DNA of 64,000 bases from assembly GCF_004146235.1 (NCBI RefSeq), contig NZ_SELO01000001.1, positions 431,354-495,353 of the forward strand. Direction: 5' to 3'. A program made the position numbers and the translations under genes. Within the stretch, counting starts at the first letter, position 1, and each line of letters begins with the position of its first letter. Shown one piece after another: positions 57,614 to 64,000 of the stretch. Under the pieces are notes generated by a model. The model made no database searches. It saw nothing but the letters and a program-made list of their open reading frames with translations, and was not told the origin of the DNA. This DNA comes from Tropicimonas sp. IMCC6043 (GTDB lineage Bacteria; Pseudomonadota; Alphaproteobacteria; Rhodobacterales; Rhodobacteraceae).

Positions 57614-57907
57614 TCAGAAGAGGCAAAGCTGACGGCTCTCGACAAGATAAGCCTGCCACCTCAAAGACTTGGCTGCCTCGTCCAGCCATGCCGTGACCTG
57701 TTCGACCAGCGCGCCCTCGCTTGCTTCTACCGTCCCCACAGCGTGAAAATGGGAACGGTAGCCTGTCTCGGTGATGGGGAGCGGTGCGCGCTCTGGGTTG
57801 ACGCTGCGCACCTCCAGATGGGCGATAGTGCCGCCGTGCGCCCTTGGCAAATAGGTCAACTCGATCTCGATGCCTTCCCATGTGAATCTGTGTGTCTCGG
57901 CCTTCAT
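57614..57907 (-). CDS. Small island protein, unknown
   Basis: 97 residues starting MKAETHRFTWEGIEIELTYL; GGAG lies about 8 bases before the ATG. The sequence looks like a compact alpha/beta domain (beta strands up to about 75, then helix VTAWLDEAAKSLRWQAYL). It begins 1 base after the ardA stop, so it is the second gene of the ardA transcript. Similar small proteins accompany ardA in alphaproteobacterial islands, as I recall, but no function is known to me. Confidence 0.65.
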   Translation of the reverse strand: MKAETHRFTWEGIEIELTYLPRAHGGTIAHLEVRSVNPERAPLPITETGYRSHFHAVGTVEASEGALVEQVTAWLDEAAKSLRWQAYLVESRQLCLF

Positions 57908-57908
57908 C

Positions 57909-58427
57909 TCAGTGGCTCCAGAACACATGGACTTGTTCAAAGCCCGTCTGAAGGGTGAACACGTCACAGATTTCCATGTCCCGCGCCATGCGCTCATAGT
58001 CGATGTATAAGCGCAGACGATCAGGTACATCCCCGATTTCCTGGGTCAGTTCCTCGGCGAAGTCGGCTAGAGAACGGTACTCACCTGAATAGGCGTCTTC
58101 TATGGCCTTCCGAGCTTCGTCCAGATCGCCGAAATGCCCGACCAGCTTGCCGCCGATCTCGCCATGTTCCCCAATGAACGCCGCCAGTTCCGCCACCTCA
58201 TCAATCCCAATGTACTCGGACACCTCCGCGCCCTCGAAACCTTCATGATCATGGATTGCCCATTCTTCCGCGTCTTCGATGGGTGAGGCTGCCAGCATCG
58301 CGCGAATGTCCGCATAGATGTCGGAAGCGTCCTGCTCGGCATTGATCCAGCACCCGTGCAGAATGCCATTATTGTACGCTGCCAGACAGGCAACATAGAT
58401 TTGAATATCTCCTTGTAGTTGTTTCAT
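57909..58427 (-). CDS. ardA: Antirestriction protein ArdA
   Basis: 172 residues starting MKQLQGDIQIYVACLAAYNNG after GGAGGAAAGAG. It is very acidic and has the ArdA order: IYVACLAAYNNGILHGCWIN (domain 1), EEWAIHDHEGFEG, IDEVAELAAFIGEHGE, and YRSLADFAEEL (about 125-135). ArdA mimics B-form DNA and blocks type I restriction enzymes while DNA is entering by conjugation. It fits the neighbouring mobilisation genes. A hairpin leader lies just upstream. Confidence 0.93.
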   Translation of the reverse strand: MKQLQGDIQIYVACLAAYNNGILHGCWINAEQDASDIYADIRAMLAASPIEDAEEWAIHDHEGFEGAEVSEYIGIDEVAELAAFIGEHGEIGGKLVGHFGDLDEARKAIEDAYSGEYRSLADFAEELTQEIGDVPDRLRLYIDYERMARDMEICDVFTLQTGFEQVHVFWSH

Positions 58428-58809
58428 TTTCTCTTTCCTCCGTAAGGTATGGGGTTGCTCCTGCAACCCTTGCCTCGTGGCGAACAGTGGGTGTGCAAGC
58501 GGAAGGGGAAATCGGCGAAAGATTATGTCGTTGTTGGGGGAAACCTTCAGGGGGAACCGACAACGACGGAATCTCTTCGATCCGTTTTGCCTGAAGTGCG
58601 CCGAGGGCGAAGCCCTAAGCCTTCTTCGCGCAAGGGATGGAAGCCGCATGGCCGGGACAGCTTCGTCTAGCCCGGTTCACGACAGCCCGGCCCCTACGGG
58701 GTGCACCGGACGACCACTAAATGTTGACTGACCAGAGACGTTTTACGCAATATAGACATTCATTAAACCTTGAGCAGATCGGGCTTCAGGCAGAGACTAC
58801 GGACTTACT
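58428..58809. other. Structured non-coding leader/intergenic region of ardA
   Basis: 382 bases with no supported gene but several strong hairpins. One is GGGTTGC-tcct-GCAACCC at 58452-58469, 25 bases upstream of ardA. Another is an 11-bp stem GTCGTTGTTGG/CCGACAACGAC (58527-58537 with 58557-58567, one G-U pair in RNA) enclosing CCTTCAGG. Smaller GC-rich dyads (AGGGC-gaa-GCCCT near 58602) follow. This looks like an RNA leader or a replication/transfer site. Confidence 0.5.
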
Positions 58810-58926
58810 ATGAGCAAGAAGGATATCAGAAGAGACAATCACTATGTGCCGATCTGGCACCAAAAGGGCTTCATTCCGAACGGAAGAACAAAACTTCACT
58901 ATTTGAACATGGCGCCCGATAAAATT
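58810..58926 (+). pseudogene. DUF4238 family gene, N-terminal fragment
   Basis: The first 39 codons (MSKKDIRRDNHYVPIWHQKG, then FIPNGRTKLHYLNMAPDKI) match the start of DUF4238 proteins, with the signature HYVP-x-W/F-x-x-x-F. After about base 58926 the similarity ends and the DNA encodes, in another frame, a YitT-family membrane protein. The open frame that continues to 59457 is therefore an artefact of the fusion. It marks the right edge of an inserted segment. Confidence 0.7.
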
Positions 58927-59476
58927 CGGAGTCTTCTTCTGCGCGCTGGGTTTGCAGTTCCTGACCCACCTCGGCTTTCTCACAGGGCAGACGGCAGGGC
59001 TGGCGCTGATTGTCTCCTATCTCACCGAATGGCCCTTCGGGCTCGTGTTCTTCATCGTGAACTTGCCGTTCTATTGGCTCGCCTAGCCCCGCATGGGGGC
59101 CAATTTCACCTTGCGCTCATTGGCGTGCGTCACGGCTCTTTCGGTGCTCTCGGAATGGCTGCCCAGTCATCTTGCGATAGAACTCGTGACCCCGGCCGTC
59201 GGCATGGTGATCTTCGGAACTCTCGTCGGCGCAGGATTGCTGATGTTGTTTCGCCACAAGGGAAGTCTTGGCGGGCTCGGCGTGACGGCATTGCTGATTC
59301 AGGATCACTTCGGGTTCCGCGCTGGCTACGTCCAGTTGCTCTTCGACGCAGCGCTCTTTGCCGTCGCGGCCTTCATCTTCCCACCTTCGGTAGTGCTCTA
59401 TTCTCTGCTTGGCGCTTTCGTGCTCAATGTCGTCATCGCCTTCAATCACCGGCGTGACCGATACATTGCCACCTGA
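58922..59476 (+). pseudogene. YitT-family membrane protein gene, 5'-truncated with in-frame stop
   Basis: From about 58922 the frame reads FFCALGLQFLTHLGFLTGQT, AGLALIVSYLTEWPFGLVFF, IVNLPFYWLA, then TAG (59084-59086), then PRMGANFTLRSLACVTALSV and on to a normal end at 59476. This is a YitT-type protein (usually about 200 residues) lacking its first helix and start, and split by the amber codon. LLMLFRHKGSLGGLGVTALL and FGFRAGYVQLLFD are family motifs. An ATG at 59093 could still give a 127-residue remnant. The gene was presumably chromosomal and cut by the island edge. Confidence 0.8.
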
Positions 59477-59737
59477 AGGGTCCGGCCGCGCCTTGTCGCT
59501 CTCTACCGTCAAGGTGCGCTACACTGTATCCTGGCGCAATGTGTGGCCGTGGCTATCCACACGCTTGCCTCTTTGGCAGCCCCCGGCCCTCGCAGAGACG
59601 AGATCCGCGTGTCCCTCAAGATCAGGGCGGGTGAGCACGTCTTGGCGAAAGAGGGGCCATGCGGCGGAGCGCCGACGATTTTGACTCACAACCCTGGCCG
59701 CGGTATTTTCGAACAAATGGGTTCGGGGAGGGAACTC

Positions 59738-60325
59738 ATGAATACCCGTCGCGACGCTTGGCCGTATAAGTCCGATTGGGAGTCATTGTCGCCTCTGCGT
59801 CAGTGGCTAATCGAACAGCTCGGGACGGACTTCCCGGAAAGCCGGAAATACTACGACCACGAGCGGGTCTTCTTCAAATGGACCAAGATGAACCATGCGA
59901 GCTGTGTCTCGCTATTCAACCGCAGTCCGCCGGGAACGACCTGCACGTCTTTCCTGACATGGGTCCATAAGAACATCCTGTCGGCCGGCACCTTGTCCGG
60001 ACCGCCGTTCAGTTTCAATTCCTTTGCGCTGAACGTCTGTGGCGCCAATAATCGCGGTTGGCATACCTTGGCTGAAGGCCAGAAACCGCAGAGCGGTGAT
60101 TTTTACCAACAGTCGAACCCGACGAAAGGCGGCCGGACGCAGCATGTGGGGGTTCTGCTCTATTCTTTCGGGCCGGTCTGCACCGTCGTGGGCGGCGGGG
60201 CTGATCAGGGCGGCTATGGCGCCATTCTCCGCAAGGACGGACCGTTTCCGCCGCAGGACGCGACGCACCAGTTCACGGGGTGGCTGAATATCGATGAGTT
60301 TTACCCCGGATGGACACCGAATTGA
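59738..60325 (+). CDS. Possible papain-like (NlpC/P60 or CHAP type) hydrolase
   Basis: 195 residues starting MNTRRDAWPYKSDWES after GGGGAGGG. No signal peptide. A Cys in a helix start (GTTCTSFLTWVH, Cys69) and a later QHVGVLLYSFGP strand (His136), with a GD motif between (PQSGDFYQQ, 120-121), follow the Cys...GD...HVGV order of NlpC/P60 and CHAP peptidases. The end GWLNIDEFYPGW is aromatic-rich. The match is by pattern only, and the protein could be a phage or toxin-type effector of another family. Confidence 0.5.
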   Translation: MNTRRDAWPYKSDWESLSPLRQWLIEQLGTDFPESRKYYDHERVFFKWTKMNHASCVSLFNRSPPGTTCTSFLTWVHKNILSAGTLSGPPFSFNSFALNVCGANNRGWHTLAEGQKPQSGDFYQQSNPTKGGRTQHVGVLLYSFGPVCTVVGGGADQGGYGAILRKDGPFPPQDATHQFTGWLNIDEFYPGWTPN

Positions 60326-60351
60326 CTATCATCCCCGTTTCGGCAGGTCGG

Positions 60352-60593
60352 ATGGCTCGGGCGAAGCAGGCCCACGACACCGTCATTTGAGCTGTCTACC
60401 GCGCGCAGGCCGACGCGCTGCTGATCGAAGCTCGCGCGAAGCCAGACTGGCGGATGAATACGACGCCGCGCAGGAGCGGGGGGAGGTAGCGACGGTCGGG
60501 CGAAACGTTGGGAACCACAACGTTTCCGCAACTGCCGCCGACCTTGGCCTTCGCCGCGACGAGATCCACGGGGCCGTTGCGTGTCAGTCCTGA
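60352..60593 (+). pseudogene. Frameshifted gene fragment (phage/ParB-associated type)
   Basis: From ATG at 60352 the frame reads MARAKQAHDTVI, a TGA (60388-60390), then AVYRAQADALLIEARAK. At 60439-60443 the reading moves by one base and continues ARLADEYDAAQERGEVATVG, ending near 60593. Joined, this resembles, from memory, the N-terminal part of rhodobacteral phage/island proteins with AYRAQADALLIEAKARLADE. One stop and one 1-base deletion have inactivated it. Confidence 0.6.
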
Positions 60594-60630
60594 CCCGCTG
60601 CGTCGTCCTCGGACGCCTCGATGACCATCT

Positions 60631-61176
60631 TTAACCTGCTTGATCTTCTGCGCGCAGCCAAAAGGCGGCAAGGATGCCGGCAAAGGCGCCGAAGAGATGG
60701 GATTCCCAGCTTACTCCGGGCTGGCCTGGCAGAATTCCCCAAATCATCGCCCCATATACCAGGGCAACCGCAACAGTGATCATGAGCGGGATGGGACGCT
60801 TTTCCACCAAGCCGCGCGCCAGCAGTAAACCGAACCAACCAAAGATCAGGCCCGACGCGCCCACATGGATCGCCGCATTGCCGAACAGCCACACGCCGAG
60901 CCCCCCGAGCCCGACAATCACGATTGAAGCCGTCAGCACCACCTTTGGGGCCGATACCGCGAGAAGGCCGCCAAGAATTGCCAGGGGCACCGTGTTTGCG
61001 GCGGCGTGACCAAGGGAACCATGGAGTATCGGCATGAACAGGATACCGTCCAGTCCGCCGATGGAACGAGGCCGCAATCCGAGAATCCCGTTGAGCGCGT
61101 AGCTCGTGATCAGGTTCACCACTTCTACGATCCAGATCACACCCAACAGGACCGCAAGCCACCGAAACCGTTCCAT
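60631..61176 (-). CDS. Rhomboid family intramembrane serine protease
   Basis: 181 residues with about six helices, starting MERFRWLAVLLG after GGAGGAG. The catalytic dyad is Ser108 in VGASGLIFGW and His160 in WESHLFGAFAG; HAAAN (57-61) supplies the oxyanion-site residues. It is a compact bacterial rhomboid that would cleave membrane proteins within the bilayer. It is downstream of, and in the same direction as, the XRE repressor gene. Confidence 0.9.
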   Translation of the reverse strand: MERFRWLAVLLGVIWIVEVVNLITSYALNGILGLRPRSIGGLDGILFMPILHGSLGHAAANTVPLAILGGLLAVSAPKVVLTASIVIVGLGGLGVWLFGNAAIHVGASGLIFGWFGLLLARGLVEKRPIPLMITVAVALVYGAMIWGILPGQPGVSWESHLFGAFAGILAAFWLRAEDQAG

Positions 61177-61235
61177 GACCAACACTCCTCCCACTTCCAG
61201 TTCCTTGCTCGCGAGCCTACAACCTGGTCAGCCCC

Positions 61236-61466
61236 CTACTTCTTCAACCTCACGCCCGGCCCACCACCGTTCTCCGGGATGAACTCCACCCCGGTCGCTT
61301 CGAGCGCGGCGCGGATGGCGGCGACGGAGTCGGCAGAAGCCGGCGGATGGATCGTGCCCTCGGCTCGCTTCAGCGTAGAAACTGACACGCCTGCGGCCTG
61401 CGCGATTTCGGTTTGTGACATTCCGATCAATGATCGTGCAGCGCGGATCTGAGCTGGGTTAGCCAT
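61236..61466 (-). CDS. XRE family helix-turn-helix repressor
   Basis: 76 residues starting MANPAQIRAARSLIGMSQ; the helix-turn-helix is QTEIAQAAGVSVSTLKRAEG (about 18-37). The C-terminal GVEFIPENGGGPGVRLKK is common in small rhodobacteral XRE proteins. Translation from an ATG 17 codons upstream is possible in frame, but that stretch is the inverted-repeat operator, so the shorter start is preferred. It is divergent from a three-gene cassette and probably represses both sides through the 14-bp repeat. Confidence 0.85.
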   Translation of the reverse strand: MANPAQIRAARSLIGMSQTEIAQAAGVSVSTLKRAEGTIHPPASADSVAAIRAALEATGVEFIPENGGGPGVRLKK

Positions 61467-61476
61467 CTTCCCTATT

Positions 61477-61515
61477 GAACTATTTAGACCAGTGCGTATA
61501 TGGTCTAAATAGTTC
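61477..61515. promoter_or_regulatory. Perfect 14-bp inverted-repeat operator (XRE gene/phage-like cassette)
   Basis: GAACTATTTAGACC (61477-61490) and GGTCTAAATAGTTC (61502-61515) are perfect inverted copies separated by 11 bases containing GTATAT. The site lies between the divergent XRE gene and the first cassette gene, as expected for the XRE repressor binding and blocking both promoters. Confidence 0.8.
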
Positions 61516-61539
61516 ATACCACATCAGAGGACTATGACA

Positions 61540-61788
61540 ATGCCAGAACAACGCGCGAGCGCGAACGATACCGGCATGACCGCCGAACAGATAATGTCGG
61601 ACGCACAGACCGACGTCTTCTATCTGCACGGGCTCCTGCTGGGCGTAGACTTGATCCGGTGCGGCACGAACGGCACTCCGGGGGAAGAGCAGAGCGCCAT
61701 CGACTCCTTGATTAACGCCGCGGTGAAGCTGTCCGAGAAGCTTGGCCGTGACCTCGACAGCATCAACATCGGGAAGGCCGCGTCATGA
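61540..61788 (+). CDS. Phage-like small protein, cassette gene 1
   Basis: 82 residues starting MPEQRASANDTG after GAGGA (8 bases); an ATG 6 bases earlier is too close to it. Mostly helical: ADAQTDVFYLHGLLLGVDLI (about 26-44) and DSLINAAVKLSEKLGRDLDS. I recognise no family. The end overlaps the next start by 4 bases, so the three genes form one operon under the XRE operator. Confidence 0.7.
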   Translation: MPEQRASANDTGMTAEQIMSDAQTDVFYLHGLLLGVDLIRCGTNGTPGEEQSAIDSLINAAVKLSEKLGRDLDSINIGKAAS

Positions 61789-62066
61789 ACGACACCAGAA
61801 CCGCCGCGACCGACTTCGCCGCCGAATACCGGGCTCGGCACACCGTCAGTCCGACGGCCTACACTCTCTGCGACCTGATCCACGTCGCCATGCTGGCCTT
61901 CGAAAACGAGAGCACCACCATCCCCATGCGCAATCGGGGCATCGACGGCACGCTCCAGATGGCAGCGAAGACGTCGGAGAAGCTCATCGACCTGATCGAG
62001 AAGCTGGAACGGAAGCTGCCGGACGACGTCGTGCGCGAGATACTGGAGGAAGCTGACGCAGCATGA
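61785..62066 (+). CDS. Phage-like small protein, cassette gene 2
   Basis: 93 residues, helical and acidic (TSEKLIDLIEKLERKLPDDV, about 61-80). It shares the pattern K-x-x-E-K-L with gene 1's end (KLSEKLGRDLDS), so the two could be distant paralogues. It overlaps gene 1 and gene 3 by 4 bases each. No family recognised. Confidence 0.7.
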   Translation: MNDTRTAATDFAAEYRARHTVSPTAYTLCDLIHVAMLAFENESTTIPMRNRGIDGTLQMAAKTSEKLIDLIEKLERKLPDDVVREILEEADAA

Positions 62067-62566
62067 ACTGCTACCCCTCCAACCGCGCGTGGTCCGACCG
62101 GTTCCTGCCCGAGATCAAGCGCACCATCGGCGCCCACTTGCTGGAGAGGGCGCCGGACCCCGAGGACTGGCACAACGCCACCGACCTCATGATGCTGGAC
62201 GCCAAGGACCTGCACATTGCCGCGCGGGTCCGCCGTCCCGGCTATGCCAACCGCTTTCCCTACGACTTCACGATCCGCTCTCGCATCCCTTCCGGCGCCG
62301 AAACCGAGCTGTCCAAGATAGTGAACGGCAAGGGCGACTGGCTGTTCTACGGCCACTCCAACGAGACGCAGACCGGGCTTTTCTCATGGTGGCTGCTGGA
62401 TCTCCGCGCCTTCCGGGCCGGCCTGATCCGACAGGTTCAGAACGGTTTCCCGATCCGCTCCAGTGACCGCGCCAACCCGGACGGCACGTGGTTCAAGTGG
62501 TTCGATATCCGGTCGTTCCCGAAGCATCCGCCGCTTGTGGTGGCGGGGTCGCCATTGGCGCATTGA
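62063..62566 (+). CDS. Phage/plasmid-type protein of unknown function, cassette gene 3
   Basis: 167 residues: WSDRFLPEIKRTIGAHLLE start, then NATDLMMLDAKDLHIAARVRR (about 36-56), FPYDFTIRSRIPSGAETELSKI, GDWLFYGHSN, and NPDGTWFKWFDIRSFP near the end. I recall similar proteins in phages and plasmids of rhodobacteria. The D-x(n)-D/E plus R-x-R spacing recalls PD-(D/E)XK nucleases, but I cannot assign it. It is the last cassette gene. Confidence 0.75.
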   Translation: MNCYPSNRAWSDRFLPEIKRTIGAHLLERAPDPEDWHNATDLMMLDAKDLHIAARVRRPGYANRFPYDFTIRSRIPSGAETELSKIVNGKGDWLFYGHSNETQTGLFSWWLLDLRAFRAGLIRQVQNGFPIRSSDRANPDGTWFKWFDIRSFPKHPPLVVAGSPLAH

Positions 62567-62683
62567 TGCAGGCGAAATCGCCATCTGGGTCGCTATCCCG
62601 GTAGGTCCGGTTGACTATGCCAGACCCATAAGTGTCGCAATTGCCCCTCAACGGGGGGGCAAGGCAGAGGATCGTCGCTGCCC

Positions 62684-63091
62684 TCAGCCAAAATCGACGG
62701 TGAAGTTGAAGTGCGAGTAGGGATCATCGGTCACTTCAATCTCGCCATCTGCGGTGTCCCTGAAATTGCCGGCGATGTCGGTCTCCGTTTCGACGGTCAC
62801 GCGACGCACCGGGACGTAGCGCCACTCGGAGTCACCGGTGGTCTCGGCAATTCGCAGCACGTCATCGGCATTCAATAAATCATTGCCGAAACCGCCGTAG
62901 GCGGCGTCAACGTCGCTCTCGGAAAAGACGAATACGTCGGCATCTGCAAACGTTGCTTTGCTTGGAACGAACCCACCGATGTCGCGCCGACCCTGCTGCG
63001 GGCTGTCGTCGGTATCGGCCGCCGAAGTACTGGTTGGGACAAAACCACCAATGTCGCGCCGACCCTGGCTCGGGCTGCTGGTATCAGTCAT
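62684..63091 (-). CDS. Protein with duplicated GRRDIGGFVP motif
   Basis: 135 residues starting MTDTSSPSQGRRDIGG after a strong AGGAGGA. The N-terminal 48 residues are a near tandem repeat with period 24 residues (72 bases): SPSQGRRDIGGFVP (6-19) and SPQQGRRDIGGFVP (30-43). The rest is acidic with FVFSESDVDAAYGGFGNDLL and ends with a beta-rich DDPYSHFNFTVDFG. There is no signal peptide. The short identical basic-hydrophobic motifs could be recognition or modification sites. No family recognised. Neighbours: the cassette on the other strand. Confidence 0.6.
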   Translation of the reverse strand: MTDTSSPSQGRRDIGGFVPTSTSAADTDDSPQQGRRDIGGFVPSKATFADADVFVFSESDVDAAYGGFGNDLLNADDVLRIAETTGDSEWRYVPVRRVTVETETDIAGNFRDTADGEIEVTDDPYSHFNFTVDFG

Positions 63092-63582
63092 CTGTCTGTC
63101 CTCCTGGAATGCCTCCGGCATGTTGCCGGCCAAGTCAGCGTCGCAAGTTGATGTTTCTCAATAGTGTCAAGTGGCGTTTCAATTGCTTCTGGGATGTTTC
63201 GGAGCCGATTCATCACTCAAGCGGAGACCCGCGCCTTGGCGACAATGGTCCCCAAACTGTGCTATATTCATTCTGGGCGCCGTGCGTGGTTGCATCTGCT
63301 TTTCGCCGCTGTTGTCGCCCGGCCGATATGCGGTGAGATCCATCTCCCTCCCTGTGGTTCTCCGCGTCAGCCGCCTGAACTGACCTAGATGGTAACCGAC
63401 AAGCTAGTCGGGGCGTTTTCGCGACGGTCGCCGCTCCACTTATCGAAGCCAGCACAAAGCACGCATAGCGAGTCCAAAAGGGAGCTGACGTCTCTAACGT
63501 CCCGCCGGTAGCTCACCTCGTGCGTAGCATGGGCAGGTCAGAGGAGAAGGACCCATGCACCGCCGGAGAAAGGATTGGAAGA
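63092..63582. other. Non-coding stretch
   Basis: About 490 bases in which no frame has convincing start, ribosome site or protein character; overlapping short frames in both strands are chance. The final part (63560-63582) holds the ribosome binding site AAAGGATTGGAAGA of the next gene. Confidence 0.4.
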
Positions 63583-63876
63583 ATGATGACCATCGACTTC
63601 GAACTTCGCAGCCTCGATATCACGGAGATTGACCCGGTGCTTTTTGCTGACCTTGGAACTCCAGAAAGGGAATGGACGGCTTGGGAGCATGTCTGTTCAA
63701 CTGAGAATGGGAGAGCAGAAGTACTCAGCAAACTGCACATCTGTCACCATGCGTCTGCCAGACGCGGCGGTGTAATTGCCGTGGCCTCGGGGCCGTTCAG
63801 AACTGTGGCTTGGACGTATGCAGAGACACCAGAAGAAGCCCTGCGCCGGTATCTCACCGACGAAATCATCGACTAG
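63583..63876 (+). CDS. Hypothetical protein ending at the IS630 boundary
   Basis: 97 residues starting MMTIDFELRSLDITEIDPVL, with a further ATG at 63586 and GGAAGA upstream. Acidic N-terminal half, then SARRGGVIAVASGPFRTVAW and TYAETPEEALRRYLTDEIID. I recognise no family. Its TAG stop falls exactly where the insertion-sequence end seems to begin; IS630 elements duplicate TA, so the last codons could be original with the stop formed by the insertion. Confidence 0.6.
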   Translation: MMTIDFELRSLDITEIDPVLFADLGTPEREWTAWEHVCSTENGRAEVLSKLHICHHASARRGGVIAVASGPFRTVAWTYAETPEEALRRYLTDEIID

Positions 63877-64000
63877 AGCGTTCCCAAGCTGATCGGATTC
63901 AGGATTCCCAAGATGTGGCGCCCATGGTTCTCTGTTTGTGAGGCAGATATAGGGGGTAGGAATGGGCAAGCCACATCCTATGGAATTGCGGGAGCGCGTT
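63877..64000 (+). mobile_element. IS630-type insertion sequence, left end (partial)
   Basis: The region from GAGCGTTCCCAAGCTG onward precedes, by 85 bases, the first codons of an IS630-type transposase, and abuts a TA dinucleotide as expected for IS630 insertion. The element leaves the window, so the right end and duplicated target cannot be seen. Confidence 0.5.
63962..64000 (+). CDS. IS630 family transposase, first 13 codons (partial)
   Basis: ATG at 63962 begins MGKPHPMELRERV, which matches the characteristic start of rhodobacteral IS630-family transposases (MGRPYPMELRERVV). Only the first 13 codons are in the window; the DDE catalytic domain lies beyond it. GGGGGTAGGA precedes the ATG. 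Confidence 0.7.
   Translation, partial: MGKPHPMELRERV

Noticed and set aside
58449..58731. Short plus-strand frames upstream of ardA
   Set aside because: Two overlapping frames, neither with a ribosome site or protein-like character; the DNA is better explained by hairpins.
58927..59457. Continuation of the DUF4238 frame to 215 codons
   Set aside because: After the junction it reads the YitT gene out of frame, giving Arg/Ala/Gly-rich nonsense.
63164..63388. Two overlapping 70-74 codon plus-strand frames
   Set aside because: Different frames over the same DNA, no ribosome site, no motif.

Overview
The window is a high-GC chromosomal segment of an alphaproteobacterium, most likely a member of the Rhodobacterales (Roseobacter/Rhodobacter group). 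Pointers are a NuoE with the long C-terminal extension, the small membrane gene between nuoE and nuoF, an alphaproteobacterial SOS box (GAAC-N7-GAAC) upstream of uvrA, a DUF1127 micro-protein, and many TRAP and ABC transporters. No rRNA, tRNA or CRISPR array was found.

Layout. 1-2.0 kb: end of a complex I operon (nuoE', small membrane gene, nuoF, + strand). 2.3-12.4 kb (- strand): a complete leucine/isovalerate degradation set (isovaleryl-CoA dehydrogenase, methylcrotonyl-CoA carboxylase beta and alpha, HMG-CoA lyase, methylglutaconyl-CoA hydratase) interleaved with an acyl-CoA synthetase, an EcsC protein, a secreted LprI-like protein and a membrane nuclease. A perfect palindrome lies just upstream of the first gene. 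12.6-24.6 kb: GFA protein, uvrA with its SOS box, an exported five-repeat protein beside an orphan PhnD-like binding protein, lpdA, DUF924, an MFS carrier, a GNAT acetyltransferase and a GIY-YIG protein. 24.8-34.3 kb: diheme cytochrome c, queA, an AsmA/YhdP-like giant, bcp, the M23 peptidase-bactofilin pair with its terminator, and a LysR regulator facing a new small gene. 34.4-45.7 kb: DUF2189 membrane protein, ASKHA/ferredoxin corrinoid-activation protein, a MacB/Lol-type ABC transporter with an MlaC-like partner, then a TRAP transporter-diaminopropionate ammonia-lyase-carbamoylase operon behind palindromic sites. 45.8-54.9 kb: DUF4386, EamA, DUF1127, wrbA, and a ribose-type ABC importer with a dehydrogenase, divergent from a LacI regulator.

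54.9-64 kb is a composite, decaying genomic island. It has visibly lower GC in its first part. It carries mobC, a relaxase gene broken by one in-frame stop, a Phd/PemK toxin-antitoxin pair with a near-consensus promoter, ardA with a structured leader, a truncated DUF4238 gene fused to a 5'-truncated and stop-containing YitT-family gene, a papain-like (NlpC/CHAP-type) candidate, a frameshifted fragment, a rhomboid protease, an XRE repressor with a perfect 14-bp inverted-repeat operator in front of a three-gene phage-like cassette, a protein with duplicated GRRDIGGFVP motifs, and the first codons of an IS630-type transposase at the right edge.

The most unusual items are the XRE-operator-cassette module, the duplicated-motif protein, the TRAP/ammonia-lyase/carbamoylase operon (possibly for ureido-amino acids), the MlaC-MacB hybrid transporter, and the fully readable history of gene breakage in the island.
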